Shown here: positions 52,185-61,665 of the stretch, in pieces
How the letters are laid out: every line of letters begins with the position of its first letter
Numbering within the stretch: position 1 is the first letter of the stretch
Origin: UBA4720 sp038227135
Lineage (GTDB): Bacteria; Gemmatimonadota; Gemmatimonadetes; Gemmatimonadales; Gemmatimonadaceae
Length of the DNA: 64,000 nucleotides
Assembly: GCA_038227135.1 (NCBI GenBank)
Contig: JBBRQC010000010.1
Span: forward strand, 17,904-81,903
Reading direction: 5' to 3'
Translations under genes and position numbers: made by a program
Notes under the pieces: model-generated
Databases searched by the model: none
What the model was told of the DNA's origin: nothing
The model's input: only the letters and a program-made list of their open reading frames with translations

Positions 52185-52787
52185 TCAGTCAGTCGATTTC
52201 GATTCGAGTTGTTGCAGGATCGCGACCATCTCCACGGCGCGGGGAAACAGCACGTGTTCCACATTGAGCACTCGCGCCGCCAGAGAATCGGCGGTATCCG
52301 ACCGGTTCACCGGTATCCGCCACTGGGCCACGATCGGGCCACGATCGTATTCGTCGTCCACGAGGTGAACGGTGACGCCGCTTTCTTTGGTCCCTGACGC
52401 GATTACGGCTTCGTGAACACGTGCACCGTACATGCCTTCCCCGCCGAAAGCGGGCAGGAGCGCGGGATGAATGTTCATGATACTCCCGGCGTACTCACTG
52501 ATGACCCCGGGCGGAATTCGCTTGAGATAGCCCGCAAGCACCACCAGATCGATTTTGAACGTCCGAAGGAGTGCAACGAGCTCGGAGCCGTCGTCGGTGG
52601 AATCGAAGTGGGCAGTGTCGATCGACGCAGTTGCTGCACGAATGAGCGCTGGTGAGTCAGCGCGATTCGACGCTACGAGCACGATTTTCGCCACCCGCTC
52701 ACGCGCGAGATTGTCGAAGTGCTCGATAATTGCCTGGAGATTTGAGCCGCGCCCTGATGCGAGCACAGCGAGTCGTGACGGCATCAC
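52185..52787 (-). CDS. purN: Phosphoribosylglycinamide formyltransferase
   Basis: The 200-residue enzyme transfers a formyl group from 10-formyl-tetrahydrofolate to GAR in purine synthesis. LAVLASGRGSNLQAII, the VLAGYLKRIP segment, NIHPALLPAFGG with its catalytic Asn-His, and VHLVDDEYDRGPIVAQ are all present. Two adjacent ATG codons could serve as start. It is followed directly by purH. Confidence 0.96.
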   Translation of the reverse strand: MMPSRLAVLASGRGSNLQAIIEHFDNLARERVAKIVLVASNRADSPALIRAATASIDTAHFDSTDDGSELVALLRTFKIDLVVLAGYLKRIPPGVISEYAGSIMNIHPALLPAFGGEGMYGARVHEAVIASGTKESGVTVHLVDDEYDRGPIVAQWRIPVNRSDTADSLAARVLNVEHVLFPRAVEMVAILQQLESKSTD

Positions 52788-52792
52788 CGATT

Positions 52793-53365
52793 TTACGCTG
52801 GCCCGTCCTTCTCAGTAAGACCGAAAATCATATCAACGGCGTGCCGCAGAGAGCGGGCAGTCTGAATTCCATCCTCATCGGCTTTGCGTCGATCTTCGTC
52901 GGTGGTCATATGAGAGGCGATCATGATCCCACGCCCGCCGAGCTTTCTCGAGGCGGCGACATCCCGCCAACGGTCCCCAACGTACGCGACGTTCGCCGGA
53001 TTCAGTTTGAAGTCGCGGATAGCCTCCTCGAACATTTGCGTCGCGGGCTTGCGGCATTTGGAGGGCCCGGCCTCGCTCGGATGGTCGGGACAGTAGTAAC
53101 TGGCATCGACGTGCGCCCCTTCCCGAGCGAGCAGTGACTCGAAGCGGGTCTTCACGGCCTCGTAATCCTGGACAGTGAACATCCCGCGGCCGATTCCAGA
53201 CTGATTGGTCACGACGATGACGGGGATCCGGGCATCGTTGATCTTCTTTACCGCCGCGGCGGCGCCCGGAATGAGGCGAACCTGGTCGGTGGACTTTATG
53301 TAGTGCGCGTCCTCCATGACCGTGCCGTCGCGGTCGAGAAAAAAGGCCTCGGGAAGCCTGGTCAT
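52793..53365 (-). CDS. gmhB: HAD-family heptose-bisphosphate phosphatase-like
   Basis: The 190-residue HAD enzyme has the nucleophile motif FFLDRDGTVMED, motif II VVTNQSGIGRG, the zinc-type loop YYCPDHPSEAGPSKCRKP and motif IV YVGDRWRDVAA. This agrees with D-glycero-D-manno-heptose-1,7-bisphosphate 7-phosphatases used for LPS core heptose; histidinol-phosphatase activity is an alternative. Its start overlaps the selA stop by four bases. Confidence 0.87.
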   Translation of the reverse strand: MTRLPEAFFLDRDGTVMEDAHYIKSTDQVRLIPGAAAAVKKINDARIPVIVVTNQSGIGRGMFTVQDYEAVKTRFESLLAREGAHVDASYYCPDHPSEAGPSKCRKPATQMFEEAIRDFKLNPANVAYVGDRWRDVAASRKLGGRGIMIASHMTTDEDRRKADEDGIQTARSLRHAVDMIFGLTEKDGPA

Positions 53366-54717
53366 GGGGCCAGATGAATGATTGCCTCAATAAGAAGCTC
53401 ATCCTCGTGCGCCAACACACTGCGCAAGTCGAGGATGAGGTGCCCCTCGGCCATCCGGCCGATGACGGCGGGCTCGCCGAGCCGAAGATTCTTTTCCGCG
53501 TCCTGCCCGTTTCGCGACAGGACAATCGCGCGCGACGGAATTGCCGCGGTTGGAAACGCGCCTCCTCCGACGCTGGCGCTCGATTCAGCGACACTGGCAT
53601 CGATTCCCGCCGCGCGCAGCCGTGCAGCAACGGCCTCGGCGCGCGCGGTGAGCTCTTCGACTGTGGCCGTGAGCATCGATAGCACCGGAATCTCCCTCAG
53701 CGCCCGTTGCGGCTCGAGATAAAGTCTCAGGGTGGCCTCAAGTGCGGAAAGGGTGAGCTTGTCGACCCTCATTGCCCGCGCAAATGGGTTCTTGCGAAGC
53801 TTGGCGACCAGGTCCGCGCCGCCGAGTATGATTCCCGCCTGCGGACCGCCCATCAGCTTGTCGCCGCTCATGAGGACCAGTGATGCGCCGGACTCGAGCG
53901 CCATCCTCGCCGTGGGTTCACCGGTGAGCCCATACTCGTCGAGCGACACCATCAGTCCGCTGCCGAGGTCGTGGATAACCGGGAGCCCATGTTCAGCGGC
54001 GATGAACGCGAGGCGGTCTACGGCTACGTCCGACGTGAATCCTTCGATCGCGAAGTTGCTGCGGTGCACCTTTACGATCGCGGCCGTCCTCGGCGTAATT
54101 GCGCGGCGATAATCGTCGTCATGGGTGCGATTCGTCGTCCCGACCTCAACCAGCTTCGCGCCAGCGCGCGCCATGATGTCGGGGATGCGGAAGCTGCCTC
54201 CGATCTCGACGAGCTCTCCGCGCGACACGAGAACCTCCTTTCGCTGCGCCAGCGCATTGAGCGCAAGTACCATCGCCGCCGCGCAATTGTTGACGACAAG
54301 AGCGTCTTCCGCGCCGGTGAGCTGGCGCAGCAGGCCAACACAGTGTGAGTATCGCGAGCCCCTCTCGCCGGTCGTGAGGTCGTACTCGAGGTTGCTGAAC
54401 CCCGCCGCAACTTCCCCGATTGCTGTCACGGCGGATTCAGCCAGCGGTGCGCGACCCAGATTGGTGTGGAGGACCACTCCCGTTGCGTTGATCACGCGGC
54501 GAAGTGAACGCTGGCTCAGGGTACGAACCGCGTGGGCGATGCTCGTTACCCACTGCGCCTCGGTGCGTTGAGCGTCTCCCTCGTGGCGCGCGGCGTTGAC
54601 GGCACTCCGTACCGCCTCTAGAACAACGCGTCTCGGGTGCTGCTCGAGCACCGCGCGCACCCCAGGGCTCTCCAGTAGCGTATTCACACTCGGGAGGTCG
54701 CGCCGCGGATCCGTCAT
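53362..54717 (-). CDS. selA: L-seryl-tRNA(Sec) selenium transferase
   Basis: The 451-residue PLP enzyme converts seryl-tRNA(Sec) to selenocysteinyl-tRNA(Sec). The N-terminal helical domain, INATGVVLHTNLGRAPL, NNCAAAMVLALNAL and the PLP lysine in MSGDKLMGGPQAG (Lys287) match bacterial SelA. No selB, selD, tRNA-Sec or selenoprotein is seen nearby. It is coupled to both neighbours by four-base overlaps within a translation/purine operon. Confidence 0.93.
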   Translation of the reverse strand: MTDPRRDLPSVNTLLESPGVRAVLEQHPRRVVLEAVRSAVNAARHEGDAQRTEAQWVTSIAHAVRTLSQRSLRRVINATGVVLHTNLGRAPLAESAVTAIGEVAAGFSNLEYDLTTGERGSRYSHCVGLLRQLTGAEDALVVNNCAAAMVLALNALAQRKEVLVSRGELVEIGGSFRIPDIMARAGAKLVEVGTTNRTHDDDYRRAITPRTAAIVKVHRSNFAIEGFTSDVAVDRLAFIAAEHGLPVIHDLGSGLMVSLDEYGLTGEPTARMALESGASLVLMSGDKLMGGPQAGIILGGADLVAKLRKNPFARAMRVDKLTLSALEATLRLYLEPQRALREIPVLSMLTATVEELTARAEAVAARLRAAGIDASVAESSASVGGGAFPTAAIPSRAIVLSRNGQDAEKNLRLGEPAVIGRMAEGHLILDLRSVLAHEDELLIEAIIHLAP

Positions 54718-55871
54718 TTGCTGACGGCCGGAGGCGGCTTGGCCGGGGCCACCGTCGGCTTGGGAGGTGGAGGTGGCGCGGGGGCCGTGAATGGACGCTC
54801 GCTATTGCCTGTATTACCGAGGAGCCCGCGGATTCCGATGGCCCGCACGCGATAAACGAGCTTCGGTGTCAGGGGGTGCTGAAATTTCAGCAACACGGTA
54901 GCGACCGGCGTCGGACGCGACATCACGACCTTCCTCGCGGCTGTCGTATCCAGGCGCGGATTTCCGGCGATACGTCGTGGACCGGGAGTCGGGCCAGGAG
55001 CCTTCACAGTTGTGTCCCGGGCCTCGGGGTTCGCGCTCGCGATCGGAACCAACAGGGAGTCGGGCCCCATGATCGCAAAGTTCGCGACGGTAAGCGTCTG
55101 GGTTGGATCCACTGGTTTGTCAAACGTCAGCCGGAAATTCAGGGAATCAATCGCCGCGACCTCACGGAGGCGTGGCGGGGCGGTGTCATGCACGAACAGC
55201 AGCAGCTCGATGCGGGCGCTGTCAGCGAGATTTACCGAGACGCTGTCCCACGGCTCGCTCGGATCGATGCTCAGACTCTTGTTGCGATCGAGGTAAGCCC
55301 TGACGGTGTACCTGGCGGGTGGCAAATGGTCGAGCACGAACGCCCCGCCGGTATCAACCAAAGCGACGTAGGGATGGAGGCTGTCGGGTTGCACGAACGA
55401 CTCAACCAGCGCTGCCACCGCCGGCGTGCCGGCAACCCAGTCGAACACCCGTCCAGAGATGCGTGTCCGGGGAATTGTCGCGCCGGTTGAAAAAAAGGTC
55501 GACGCGCCGGTGTTGCGGACGTTCCCTCGGATGTCGGCGAGCCCCGGCATCATGATCACCGTGTATGGTGTGTTCGCGCGCCAGCCACGACCCGGCTTTA
55601 CCGAGATCGCATCGCGATGCCAGGACGCGTTCGGTACGCCGTCGCGCGGGGAAATCAGGAATAGATCGCCGAGCGTAGTGACTGATGCTGGCTTCTCGGC
55701 CACGACTTCGTCGAAACGAAAGATCACTTCCTTCGGCTTGACGCCCACGCTCGCTGAATCGGGGGTGATGGAGACGATCTTCGGAGCGGCCGCGTCGGGC
55801 GGTCCGCCAGGCGGCATGCCGGGGGAAGCGCACGCCAGTCCGAACAGCACGGCGGCGATCAGCCGCCGCAA
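54714..55871 (-). CDS. Exported Ig-like (Big_5) domain protein, probable lipoprotein
   Basis: The product (385 residues from the chosen TTG) starts RRLIAAVLFGLACASPG, a short signal sequence with a possible but non-ideal lipobox. An SbsA-type Ig-like domain follows (PKIVSITPDSASVGVKPKEV, FSTGATIPRTRISGRVFDW), then a carboxypeptidase-regulatory-like repeat (GGAFVLDHLPPARYTVRAYL) and a proline-rich tail. It is likely anchored in the envelope. The TTG overlaps the valS stop by 13 bases; an ATG 15 codons upstream lies inside valS. Confidence 0.75.
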   Translation of the reverse strand: MRRLIAAVLFGLACASPGMPPGGPPDAAAPKIVSITPDSASVGVKPKEVIFRFDEVVAEKPASVTTLGDLFLISPRDGVPNASWHRDAISVKPGRGWRANTPYTVIMMPGLADIRGNVRNTGASTFFSTGATIPRTRISGRVFDWVAGTPAVAALVESFVQPDSLHPYVALVDTGGAFVLDHLPPARYTVRAYLDRNKSLSIDPSEPWDSVSVNLADSARIELLLFVHDTAPPRLREVAAIDSLNFRLTFDKPVDPTQTLTVANFAIMGPDSLLVPIASANPEARDTTVKAPGPTPGPRRIAGNPRLDTTAARKVVMSRPTPVATVLLKFQHPLTPKLVYRVRAIGIRGLLGNTGNSERPFTAPAPPPPPKPTVAPAKPPPAVSK

Positions 55872-58636
55872 AGCGCTATCACTTTCGCGGCAATCAGCTC
55901 CCGCCGCTTGGTCCATTCCTCTTCTTTCTTCCGTTCCGAGTCGACCACGGCCGCCGGCGCGCGACTGGTGAATCCTTCATTTCGGAGACGCTTCGACAAC
56001 GATTCGAGTTGAGCCTCCAACTGCTCCAGTTCTCCGCGAAGCTTGCCGCACTCCTTCGCCAGATCCACGACCCCCGCCAGCGGGACGATGACCTCGCTGC
56101 CATCGGTGAGTACGGCGTGTGCCGCCGCGGCGTCCGTCGGGGAAGCACCGACCTTCAAAGTTGCGCGCCCCAGCTGCCCTATGAGCCGGGCCTGGTCAGT
56201 GAACAGGCCACCATTTGCTCGAGACTGGACGAACGCCTCGATTAATTTGCCGGGAGGAATGGCGTAGTCGGAGCGAATCTGTCGCACAGCGCTTACCGCC
56301 TCGCGAGCGAGGTCGAAGCGCGCCATCGCGTCTGTCTCATTCCCGGCCACGGGATGCGGCAACGGCCACGGTGCTATCGCGAGAAATTCGGAGCGGTCGG
56401 CGGCCAGGGGTGAAGGGAGCCGCTGCCACAGCGTCTCCGTTATGAAGGGCATGATTGGATGGAGGAGTCGCAACGCGTAGTCAAAAACGTGAGTGAGCAC
56501 CGCCCGGGCAACCTCGCTATCGGCGCCATCGGTGCCGATGCGTCCCTTCGTGGTCTCCAGATACCAGTCGGCGACGTCGTTCCAGACGAAACGTCGCGCG
56601 GCTTCGGCAAATTCGCTCAGACGCAGGCCAGAGTAGCGATCCTCCGGTGCCCAGTTGCCGTCCGCCGGGCGCGCTGTGCCAAGAGCCGCATCGCACTCGG
56701 AGATCGTCGCGTTCAAGCGGCCGAGTATCCATTGATCGGCGAGCGTGAGCTCGGTATCGCGCAGCTCGTCGACGCTTCCCACCGGCGCGGAGCCGACATT
56801 CGTCAGCAGGAAGCGACCCATGTTCCACATCTTGGTCGCGAAATTCCTGCCTGGTGCAAACGACCTCTCGAGATCCTTGGGGTCGAGCACCAGGTCGGCT
56901 CCCATTCCCATCCCCGCAATAACGGTGTAGCGCAAAGCATCGGCGCCGTAGCTCGCCACCACATCCAGGGGATCGATTCCGTTTCCCAGCGACTTGGACA
57001 TTTTCACGTGATTCGTGTCGCGAACGGTTCCGTGCAGGTAGACCGTATGGAAAGGGGCGGCGTCCATGAACGCGTAGCCAGCCATGATCATTCGCGACAC
57101 CCACAAGTAGAGAATCTCGGGCGCGGTCACCAGATCGTCAGTCGGATAGAACGCGACGAGTGGTGCGGCGCTCTTGTCAGGCCAGCCAAGGGTGGAGATC
57201 GGGAACAGCCACGACGAGAACCAGGTGTCCAGCACGTCTTCGTCCTGACGAACCGATCCGCCGCACTTGTCGCACGCCGTCACGTCCGTCCGACTCACGA
57301 TCTGTCGATTGCACTTCTCGCAATACCAGACCGGAATGCGGTGACCCCACCAAAGTTGCCGCGAGATGTTCCAGTCGCGGAGATTCTCCATCCAGTGGAT
57401 GTAGGCCGCCTCCCACCGCTTCGGCAAAACCCTGATCGTGCCGTCGCGCACGGCTTGCAGCGCCGGCCTTGCCAGTGGTTCCGTTTTGACGAACCACTGA
57501 TCCGACAGCCTTGGCTCCACCACCGTGTCGCACCGGTAGCAGTGACGCACGGCATGCTGGTGCGGCTCGACTTTCTTGAGCTGGCGCGATTTCTCGAGTG
57601 TTCTCACGATTCTCTCCCGCGCCTCGAATCTGTCGACGCCGAGCAGCTCGGGCGGCACCCGTGACCCGGCGTCCACACCGTTCGCCATTGTTCCGTCGGG
57701 AGCCATGATCACCGGCATGGGTAGCTTGTGCCGCAGACCCACCTCGAAGTCGTTCGGGTCGTGCGCCGGCGTGATCTTCACGACTCCAGTCCCGAACGCG
57801 GGATCTACGTAGTCGTCCGCGATCACGGGGATCTCGATGTTCGCGATGGGGAGAAGAACCGACTTGCCAATGAGATCCGTGTAGCGCTCGTCGTCAGGGT
57901 GAACCGCGAGCGCGACGTCGCCCAGCATCGTTTCGGCCCGCGTCGTGGCGACGACGAGACTCTCCTTGTCTTTCGTACCCGCGATGGGATACGCGATGTG
58001 ATAAAGTGTTCCCATCTCCTCGCTGTGCTCGGCTTCTTCGTCACTGAGCGAAGTGAGGCAGCGTGAACACCAGTGAATGACGCGGTGGCCGCGATATATG
58101 AGCCCGCGCTCGTGCAGCTGAACGAAGGCTTCGCGGACCGCTATGGAGAGTTCGGGCGAGAGTGTGTAAGCGGTTCGGTTCCAATCGCACGAGGCGCCTA
58201 TGGCGCGCAGCTGCTGCAGAATCTGGCCGCCGGTCTGCCGGACGAAGCCGATCGTGCGCTCGACGAACGCCTCACGCCCAAGATCGAATCTGGTCTTGCC
58301 CTCGGCGGCGAGCTGCTTCTCGATGATGTTCTGAGTCGCGATTCCCGCGTGGTCGGTGCCCGGCACCCAGAGGGCCTCGTCGCCGGCCATCCTGCGCCAG
58401 CGAACTATCACGTCCTGGACGGTGTTGTTGAGACCGTGCCCCATGTGCAGCACCGAAGTCACATTCGGGGGCGGCATGATGATCACGAACGGATCGCGAT
58501 CACCTCCGTTCCGCTTGCTTCGCGTCTCGTCCGCTGAGAACACTCCGGCCGCGACCCAACGCTCGTAAACGGCGCGCTCGGTCTGGCCGGGGTCGTACTG
58601 CGCCGGCAGTTCGTGAAGTTCCTGTGTTGTGCTCAT
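55859..58636 (-). CDS. valS: Valyl-tRNA synthetase
   Basis: The 925-residue class I synthetase has the HIGH-type motif PPPNVTSVLHMGHGLNN, the editing domain (TTRAETMLGDVALAVHPDD), the WWGHRIPVWYCEKCNRQIV zinc-type insert, the KMSKS motif HVKMSKSLGNGIDP and the C-terminal coiled coil with LEQLEAQLESLSKRLR. It charges tRNA-Val. It begins the minus-strand operon that continues through selA and the purine genes. Confidence 0.97.
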   Translation of the reverse strand: MSTTQELHELPAQYDPGQTERAVYERWVAAGVFSADETRSKRNGGDRDPFVIIMPPPNVTSVLHMGHGLNNTVQDVIVRWRRMAGDEALWVPGTDHAGIATQNIIEKQLAAEGKTRFDLGREAFVERTIGFVRQTGGQILQQLRAIGASCDWNRTAYTLSPELSIAVREAFVQLHERGLIYRGHRVIHWCSRCLTSLSDEEAEHSEEMGTLYHIAYPIAGTKDKESLVVATTRAETMLGDVALAVHPDDERYTDLIGKSVLLPIANIEIPVIADDYVDPAFGTGVVKITPAHDPNDFEVGLRHKLPMPVIMAPDGTMANGVDAGSRVPPELLGVDRFEARERIVRTLEKSRQLKKVEPHQHAVRHCYRCDTVVEPRLSDQWFVKTEPLARPALQAVRDGTIRVLPKRWEAAYIHWMENLRDWNISRQLWWGHRIPVWYCEKCNRQIVSRTDVTACDKCGGSVRQDEDVLDTWFSSWLFPISTLGWPDKSAAPLVAFYPTDDLVTAPEILYLWVSRMIMAGYAFMDAAPFHTVYLHGTVRDTNHVKMSKSLGNGIDPLDVVASYGADALRYTVIAGMGMGADLVLDPKDLERSFAPGRNFATKMWNMGRFLLTNVGSAPVGSVDELRDTELTLADQWILGRLNATISECDAALGTARPADGNWAPEDRYSGLRLSEFAEAARRFVWNDVADWYLETTKGRIGTDGADSEVARAVLTHVFDYALRLLHPIMPFITETLWQRLPSPLAADRSEFLAIAPWPLPHPVAGNETDAMARFDLAREAVSAVRQIRSDYAIPPGKLIEAFVQSRANGGLFTDQARLIGQLGRATLKVGASPTDAAAAHAVLTDGSEVIVPLAGVVDLAKECGKLRGELEQLEAQLESLSKRLRNEGFTSRAPAAVVDSERKKEEEWTKRRELIAAKVIALCGG

Positions 58637-58685
58637 CTCTGGCGCAAGTTAACGGGCGCCATTTTCGCGGGTAAGACCGCGAGAA

Positions 58686-59534
58686 TCAGTCGTCCGCTTC
58701 GCGCCCCGGATCGGCGACGTGATCCGCCTTGGGTACTCCGCTCGGCGCGATCGGCGAGCCGTCGTTGCGTCCACCTCGAGCAACCTTCTTCGCCTTGGTG
58801 CGTCGCTCCGCGGCATCGGGAATCTCGTCGGCCGCAGCCATGAACGCTCGATCCTCACTCAGCGAACGATCCTCGAGAACGGTCCGGGGGTCGGCGTGCC
58901 GATCGATCTCGGTCGAGTTGCCCTGCCTCCTCCGGCCGGTCCCCACCTGCTGTCCTTCCCAGTGGCGCTCGGTAAAGGCGGGATCGCCATCCTGATAGCG
59001 GTGCGCCCCGTCGTCGAACAGGTCCTCATCGGTGCGGATCACGAGGCGATTCACCACGGTTTCCACGCCTGGGACTCCGCGCGCCACGACGACCGCCTGA
59101 TGCGATTCCTCATCCGAGTTGACCCAACCTGTGAGCTCGATGATTCCGTCCTCGACGGAGCCAATATCCACGGCGCGCTCGCTCAGTATCGGATCGTTCC
59201 TGTACGCCTCGAGCACTCGTTCCTCAAGCTCTTCGGCGCCATTCAGTGATGTCTTCGGGGTGTCCAGATCATCATCGAAATCGGGATCGAATTCGTCTTC
59301 ATCGAGCCCTTCGTAATCGAACTCTTCTTCCTCCTCGCCGGTCCCGCCACCAAAGGTGTCCTTGATTCTGTCCGTCAATCCCTTGAAACCTCCGAATCGC
59401 TCCGCCATGAGCACACCGGCAGCGAAGCCGGCAGCGGCCCCAATGGCGATATAGAGTGCGTTGCGCGGCGAAGATTCCTCTTCGTCTTCAGCGTAGATGT
59501 ACGGCGGCTCGTCACGGTAACGTAAGGGGGACAT
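58686..59534 (-). CDS. BON-domain protein with single membrane segment
   Basis: The product (282 residues) has a short cytosolic N-terminus and one Ala/Gly-rich hydrophobic helix (ALYIAIGAAAGFAAGVLM). A very acidic stretch EEEEEFDYEGLDEDEFDPDF follows, then a BON domain (about 110-175; ERVLEAYRNDPILSERAVDI, IIELTGWVNSDEESHQAVV) and a disordered charged tail. BON domains bind membranes and are found in stress proteins such as OsmY. The start 21 codons inside the longest frame is chosen because it removes an unnatural hydrophobic lead. Confidence 0.8.
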   Translation of the reverse strand: MSPLRYRDEPPYIYAEDEEESSPRNALYIAIGAAAGFAAGVLMAERFGGFKGLTDRIKDTFGGGTGEEEEEFDYEGLDEDEFDPDFDDDLDTPKTSLNGAEELEERVLEAYRNDPILSERAVDIGSVEDGIIELTGWVNSDEESHQAVVVARGVPGVETVVNRLVIRTDEDLFDDGAHRYQDGDPAFTERHWEGQQVGTGRRRQGNSTEIDRHADPRTVLEDRSLSEDRAFMAAADEIPDAAERRTKAKKVARGGRNDGSPIAPSGVPKADHVADPGREADD

Positions 59535-59612
59535 TGGATGCCTGTAGCGAAGGGTTTCTGCAAACGATAGCTTAACGGGGAGCAAAATAAAGGCCATCCG
59601 CAGTACTCGAAA

Positions 59613-59618
59613 TTATAC
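59613..59618 (+). promoter_or_regulatory. -10-like element directly upstream of thrS
   Basis: TTATAC ends six bases before the thrS ATG, so transcription would begin at or next to the start codon. No Shine-Dalgarno is present in the short gap. This points to a leaderless thrS message. Confidence 0.35.
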
Positions 59619-59624
59619 CAAGAA

Positions 59625-61541
59625 ATGTTGACGCTGAAGCTGCCCGACGGCGCCACCCGTGAAGCTCCCGAAGGCGCTCTGCCCCGCGACGTCGTCGCAT
59701 CGATCGGGCCCAGGCTCCTGCGCGACGCGATCGCAGTCGAACTGGACGGAGAAGTCCTGGATCTCAACACCCCGCTGCGCAAGGGCGGAGCTTTCCGGGT
59801 AATCACGGAGAAAGATCCGGAATCGCTGGCCGTTCTGCGGCATTCTGGCGCGCACATTCTCGCCACCGCCGTCCGGCGCCTGCGCCCGGACGCCAAGATC
59901 GGGTTTGGACCCGCGATCGAAGACGGTTTCTACTACGACTTCGAGGTGAAGGAGCCATTCACCCCTGAGGACCTCGAAAAGTTCGAGTCGGAGATGAAAA
60001 AAGTCATCGCGGACAAGTTTCCGTTCGTCCGGGAAGAGGTGTCACAGGCCGAGGCGAGGAAGCGCTTCGCCGACGATCCACTGAAACTCGAGAGGCTGGG
60101 GGAGTTCTCCTCCGACGAGATCATCTCCACCTATACGGACGGTCCGTTCATTGATCTCTGTCGGGGGCCGCACGTACCCGACACGTCGTATCTCAAGAAC
60201 TTCAAGCTGCTTCACACCGCCGGCGCGTATTGGCGCGGCGACGAACACCGGCAGATGCTCCAGCGCATTTACGCCACCGCGTTCTGGAAGAAGGAGGATC
60301 TCGAGGCGCACCTGAACCAGCTCGAGGAGGCGAAGCGCCGCGACCACCGTCATCTCGCCCAGCAGCTGGATCTGTATTCCACCGATGCGCGGGTCGGTCC
60401 CGGTCTGATACTCTGGCACCCGAAGGGCGCGATAATCCGGAACGAGATCGAGGAGTACGAGAAGGGATTGATCCTGCGCCACGGCTACGACCTCGTGTTT
60501 ACGCCGCACATTGTCAGCGACAAGCTGTTCCAGATCTCCGGCCACCTCGAGAACTTCAAGGAGAACATGTTTGGCGCGATGGATGTCGAGGGCGCTAGTT
60601 ATCGGCCGAAGCCGATGAACTGTCCAGGACACATCTGCATCTATCAGTCGCACCCGAGGTCGTACCGTGATCTTCCGATCAGGTACGCCGAGTTCGGGGC
60701 TGTTTATCGGTACGAGCGAAGCGGGGTGCTGCACGGGATGATGCGCGTCCGCGGCTTCACGCAGGACGATGCGCACATCTTCTGTACACTGGAGCAGGTG
60801 CCGGCGGAGATCGGACGCTTGCTAGATCTCTGTGACGAGATGCTCAAGACGTTCGGCTATCCGTACACCATCGAGCTAGCCACTCGCCCCGACAAGGCCC
60901 TCGGGAGTCCTGAACTGTGGAAGCAGGCCGAGACTACTCTGGCGGAAGTTCTCACCAGGCGCGGACAGGCGTTCACGTATGATGAGGGCGGTGGCGCCTT
61001 CTACGGCCCGAAGCTCGATTTCAAGCTCATCGACGCCATCGGACGTAAGTGGCAGGGACCGACGGTGCAGCTCGACTTCAATCTCCCCGAGAGATTCGGG
61101 CTCGAGTACACGGGTGCCGACAACGTGCCGCACCGCCCGATCATGCTGCACCGTGTTCTGGTCGGCTCGATGGAGCGTTTCGTGGGCGGATTGATCGAGC
61201 ACTTCGCCGGCGCATTTCCGCTCTGGCTGGCGCCCGAGCAGGTGCGCGTGATCCCGATCGCCGATGAGGTCAAGGGATTCGCGCAGTCCGTGGTCGAGCG
61301 CCTGAAGGCGCGCGGAGTGCGCGTCCATCTCGATGATCGTTCGGACACGCTGAACTACAAGATCCGCGAAGGCGAGATGTTGAAGGTCCCATACATGGCC
61401 GTCGTCGGAAAGCGCGAAGCCGAGGCTGACTCGATTGCGCTCAGAGTGCGGGGAGCGGGGAAGAAACAGGAGGTCATGACTGTCGCCGATTTCCTCGCCA
61501 GAGTCGAGGATGAGCTGGCCACGAGAGCGCTCAAGCCCTAG
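59625..61541 (+). CDS. thrS: Threonyl-tRNA synthetase
   Basis: The 638-residue class II enzyme has the TGS domain (LKLPDGATREAPEGALPRDV), the editing domain (HSGAHILATAVRRL), the catalytic core with zinc ligands (MNCPGHICIYQ), motif 2 RYERSGVLHGMMRVRGF, motif 3 LHRVLVGSMERFVGGLIEH and the anticodon-binding domain. It charges tRNA-Thr. It is divergent from the BON-protein gene. Confidence 0.97.
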   Translation: MLTLKLPDGATREAPEGALPRDVVASIGPRLLRDAIAVELDGEVLDLNTPLRKGGAFRVITEKDPESLAVLRHSGAHILATAVRRLRPDAKIGFGPAIEDGFYYDFEVKEPFTPEDLEKFESEMKKVIADKFPFVREEVSQAEARKRFADDPLKLERLGEFSSDEIISTYTDGPFIDLCRGPHVPDTSYLKNFKLLHTAGAYWRGDEHRQMLQRIYATAFWKKEDLEAHLNQLEEAKRRDHRHLAQQLDLYSTDARVGPGLILWHPKGAIIRNEIEEYEKGLILRHGYDLVFTPHIVSDKLFQISGHLENFKENMFGAMDVEGASYRPKPMNCPGHICIYQSHPRSYRDLPIRYAEFGAVYRYERSGVLHGMMRVRGFTQDDAHIFCTLEQVPAEIGRLLDLCDEMLKTFGYPYTIELATRPDKALGSPELWKQAETTLAEVLTRRGQAFTYDEGGGAFYGPKLDFKLIDAIGRKWQGPTVQLDFNLPERFGLEYTGADNVPHRPIMLHRVLVGSMERFVGGLIEHFAGAFPLWLAPEQVRVIPIADEVKGFAQSVVERLKARGVRVHLDDRSDTLNYKIREGEMLKVPYMAVVGKREAEADSIALRVRGAGKKQEVMTVADFLARVEDELATRALKP

Positions 61542-61665
61542 TCTCCAGACCATGTCGGAAATCTGCGAGCACCTGGTGCTTCCGCCGTGGCTCGAGGCCC
61601 AACGGACGCAAATCGAATCGCAGCTCGCGCCGATCCATTCGCCGCGTCTTTCATTGGGTGACGGC

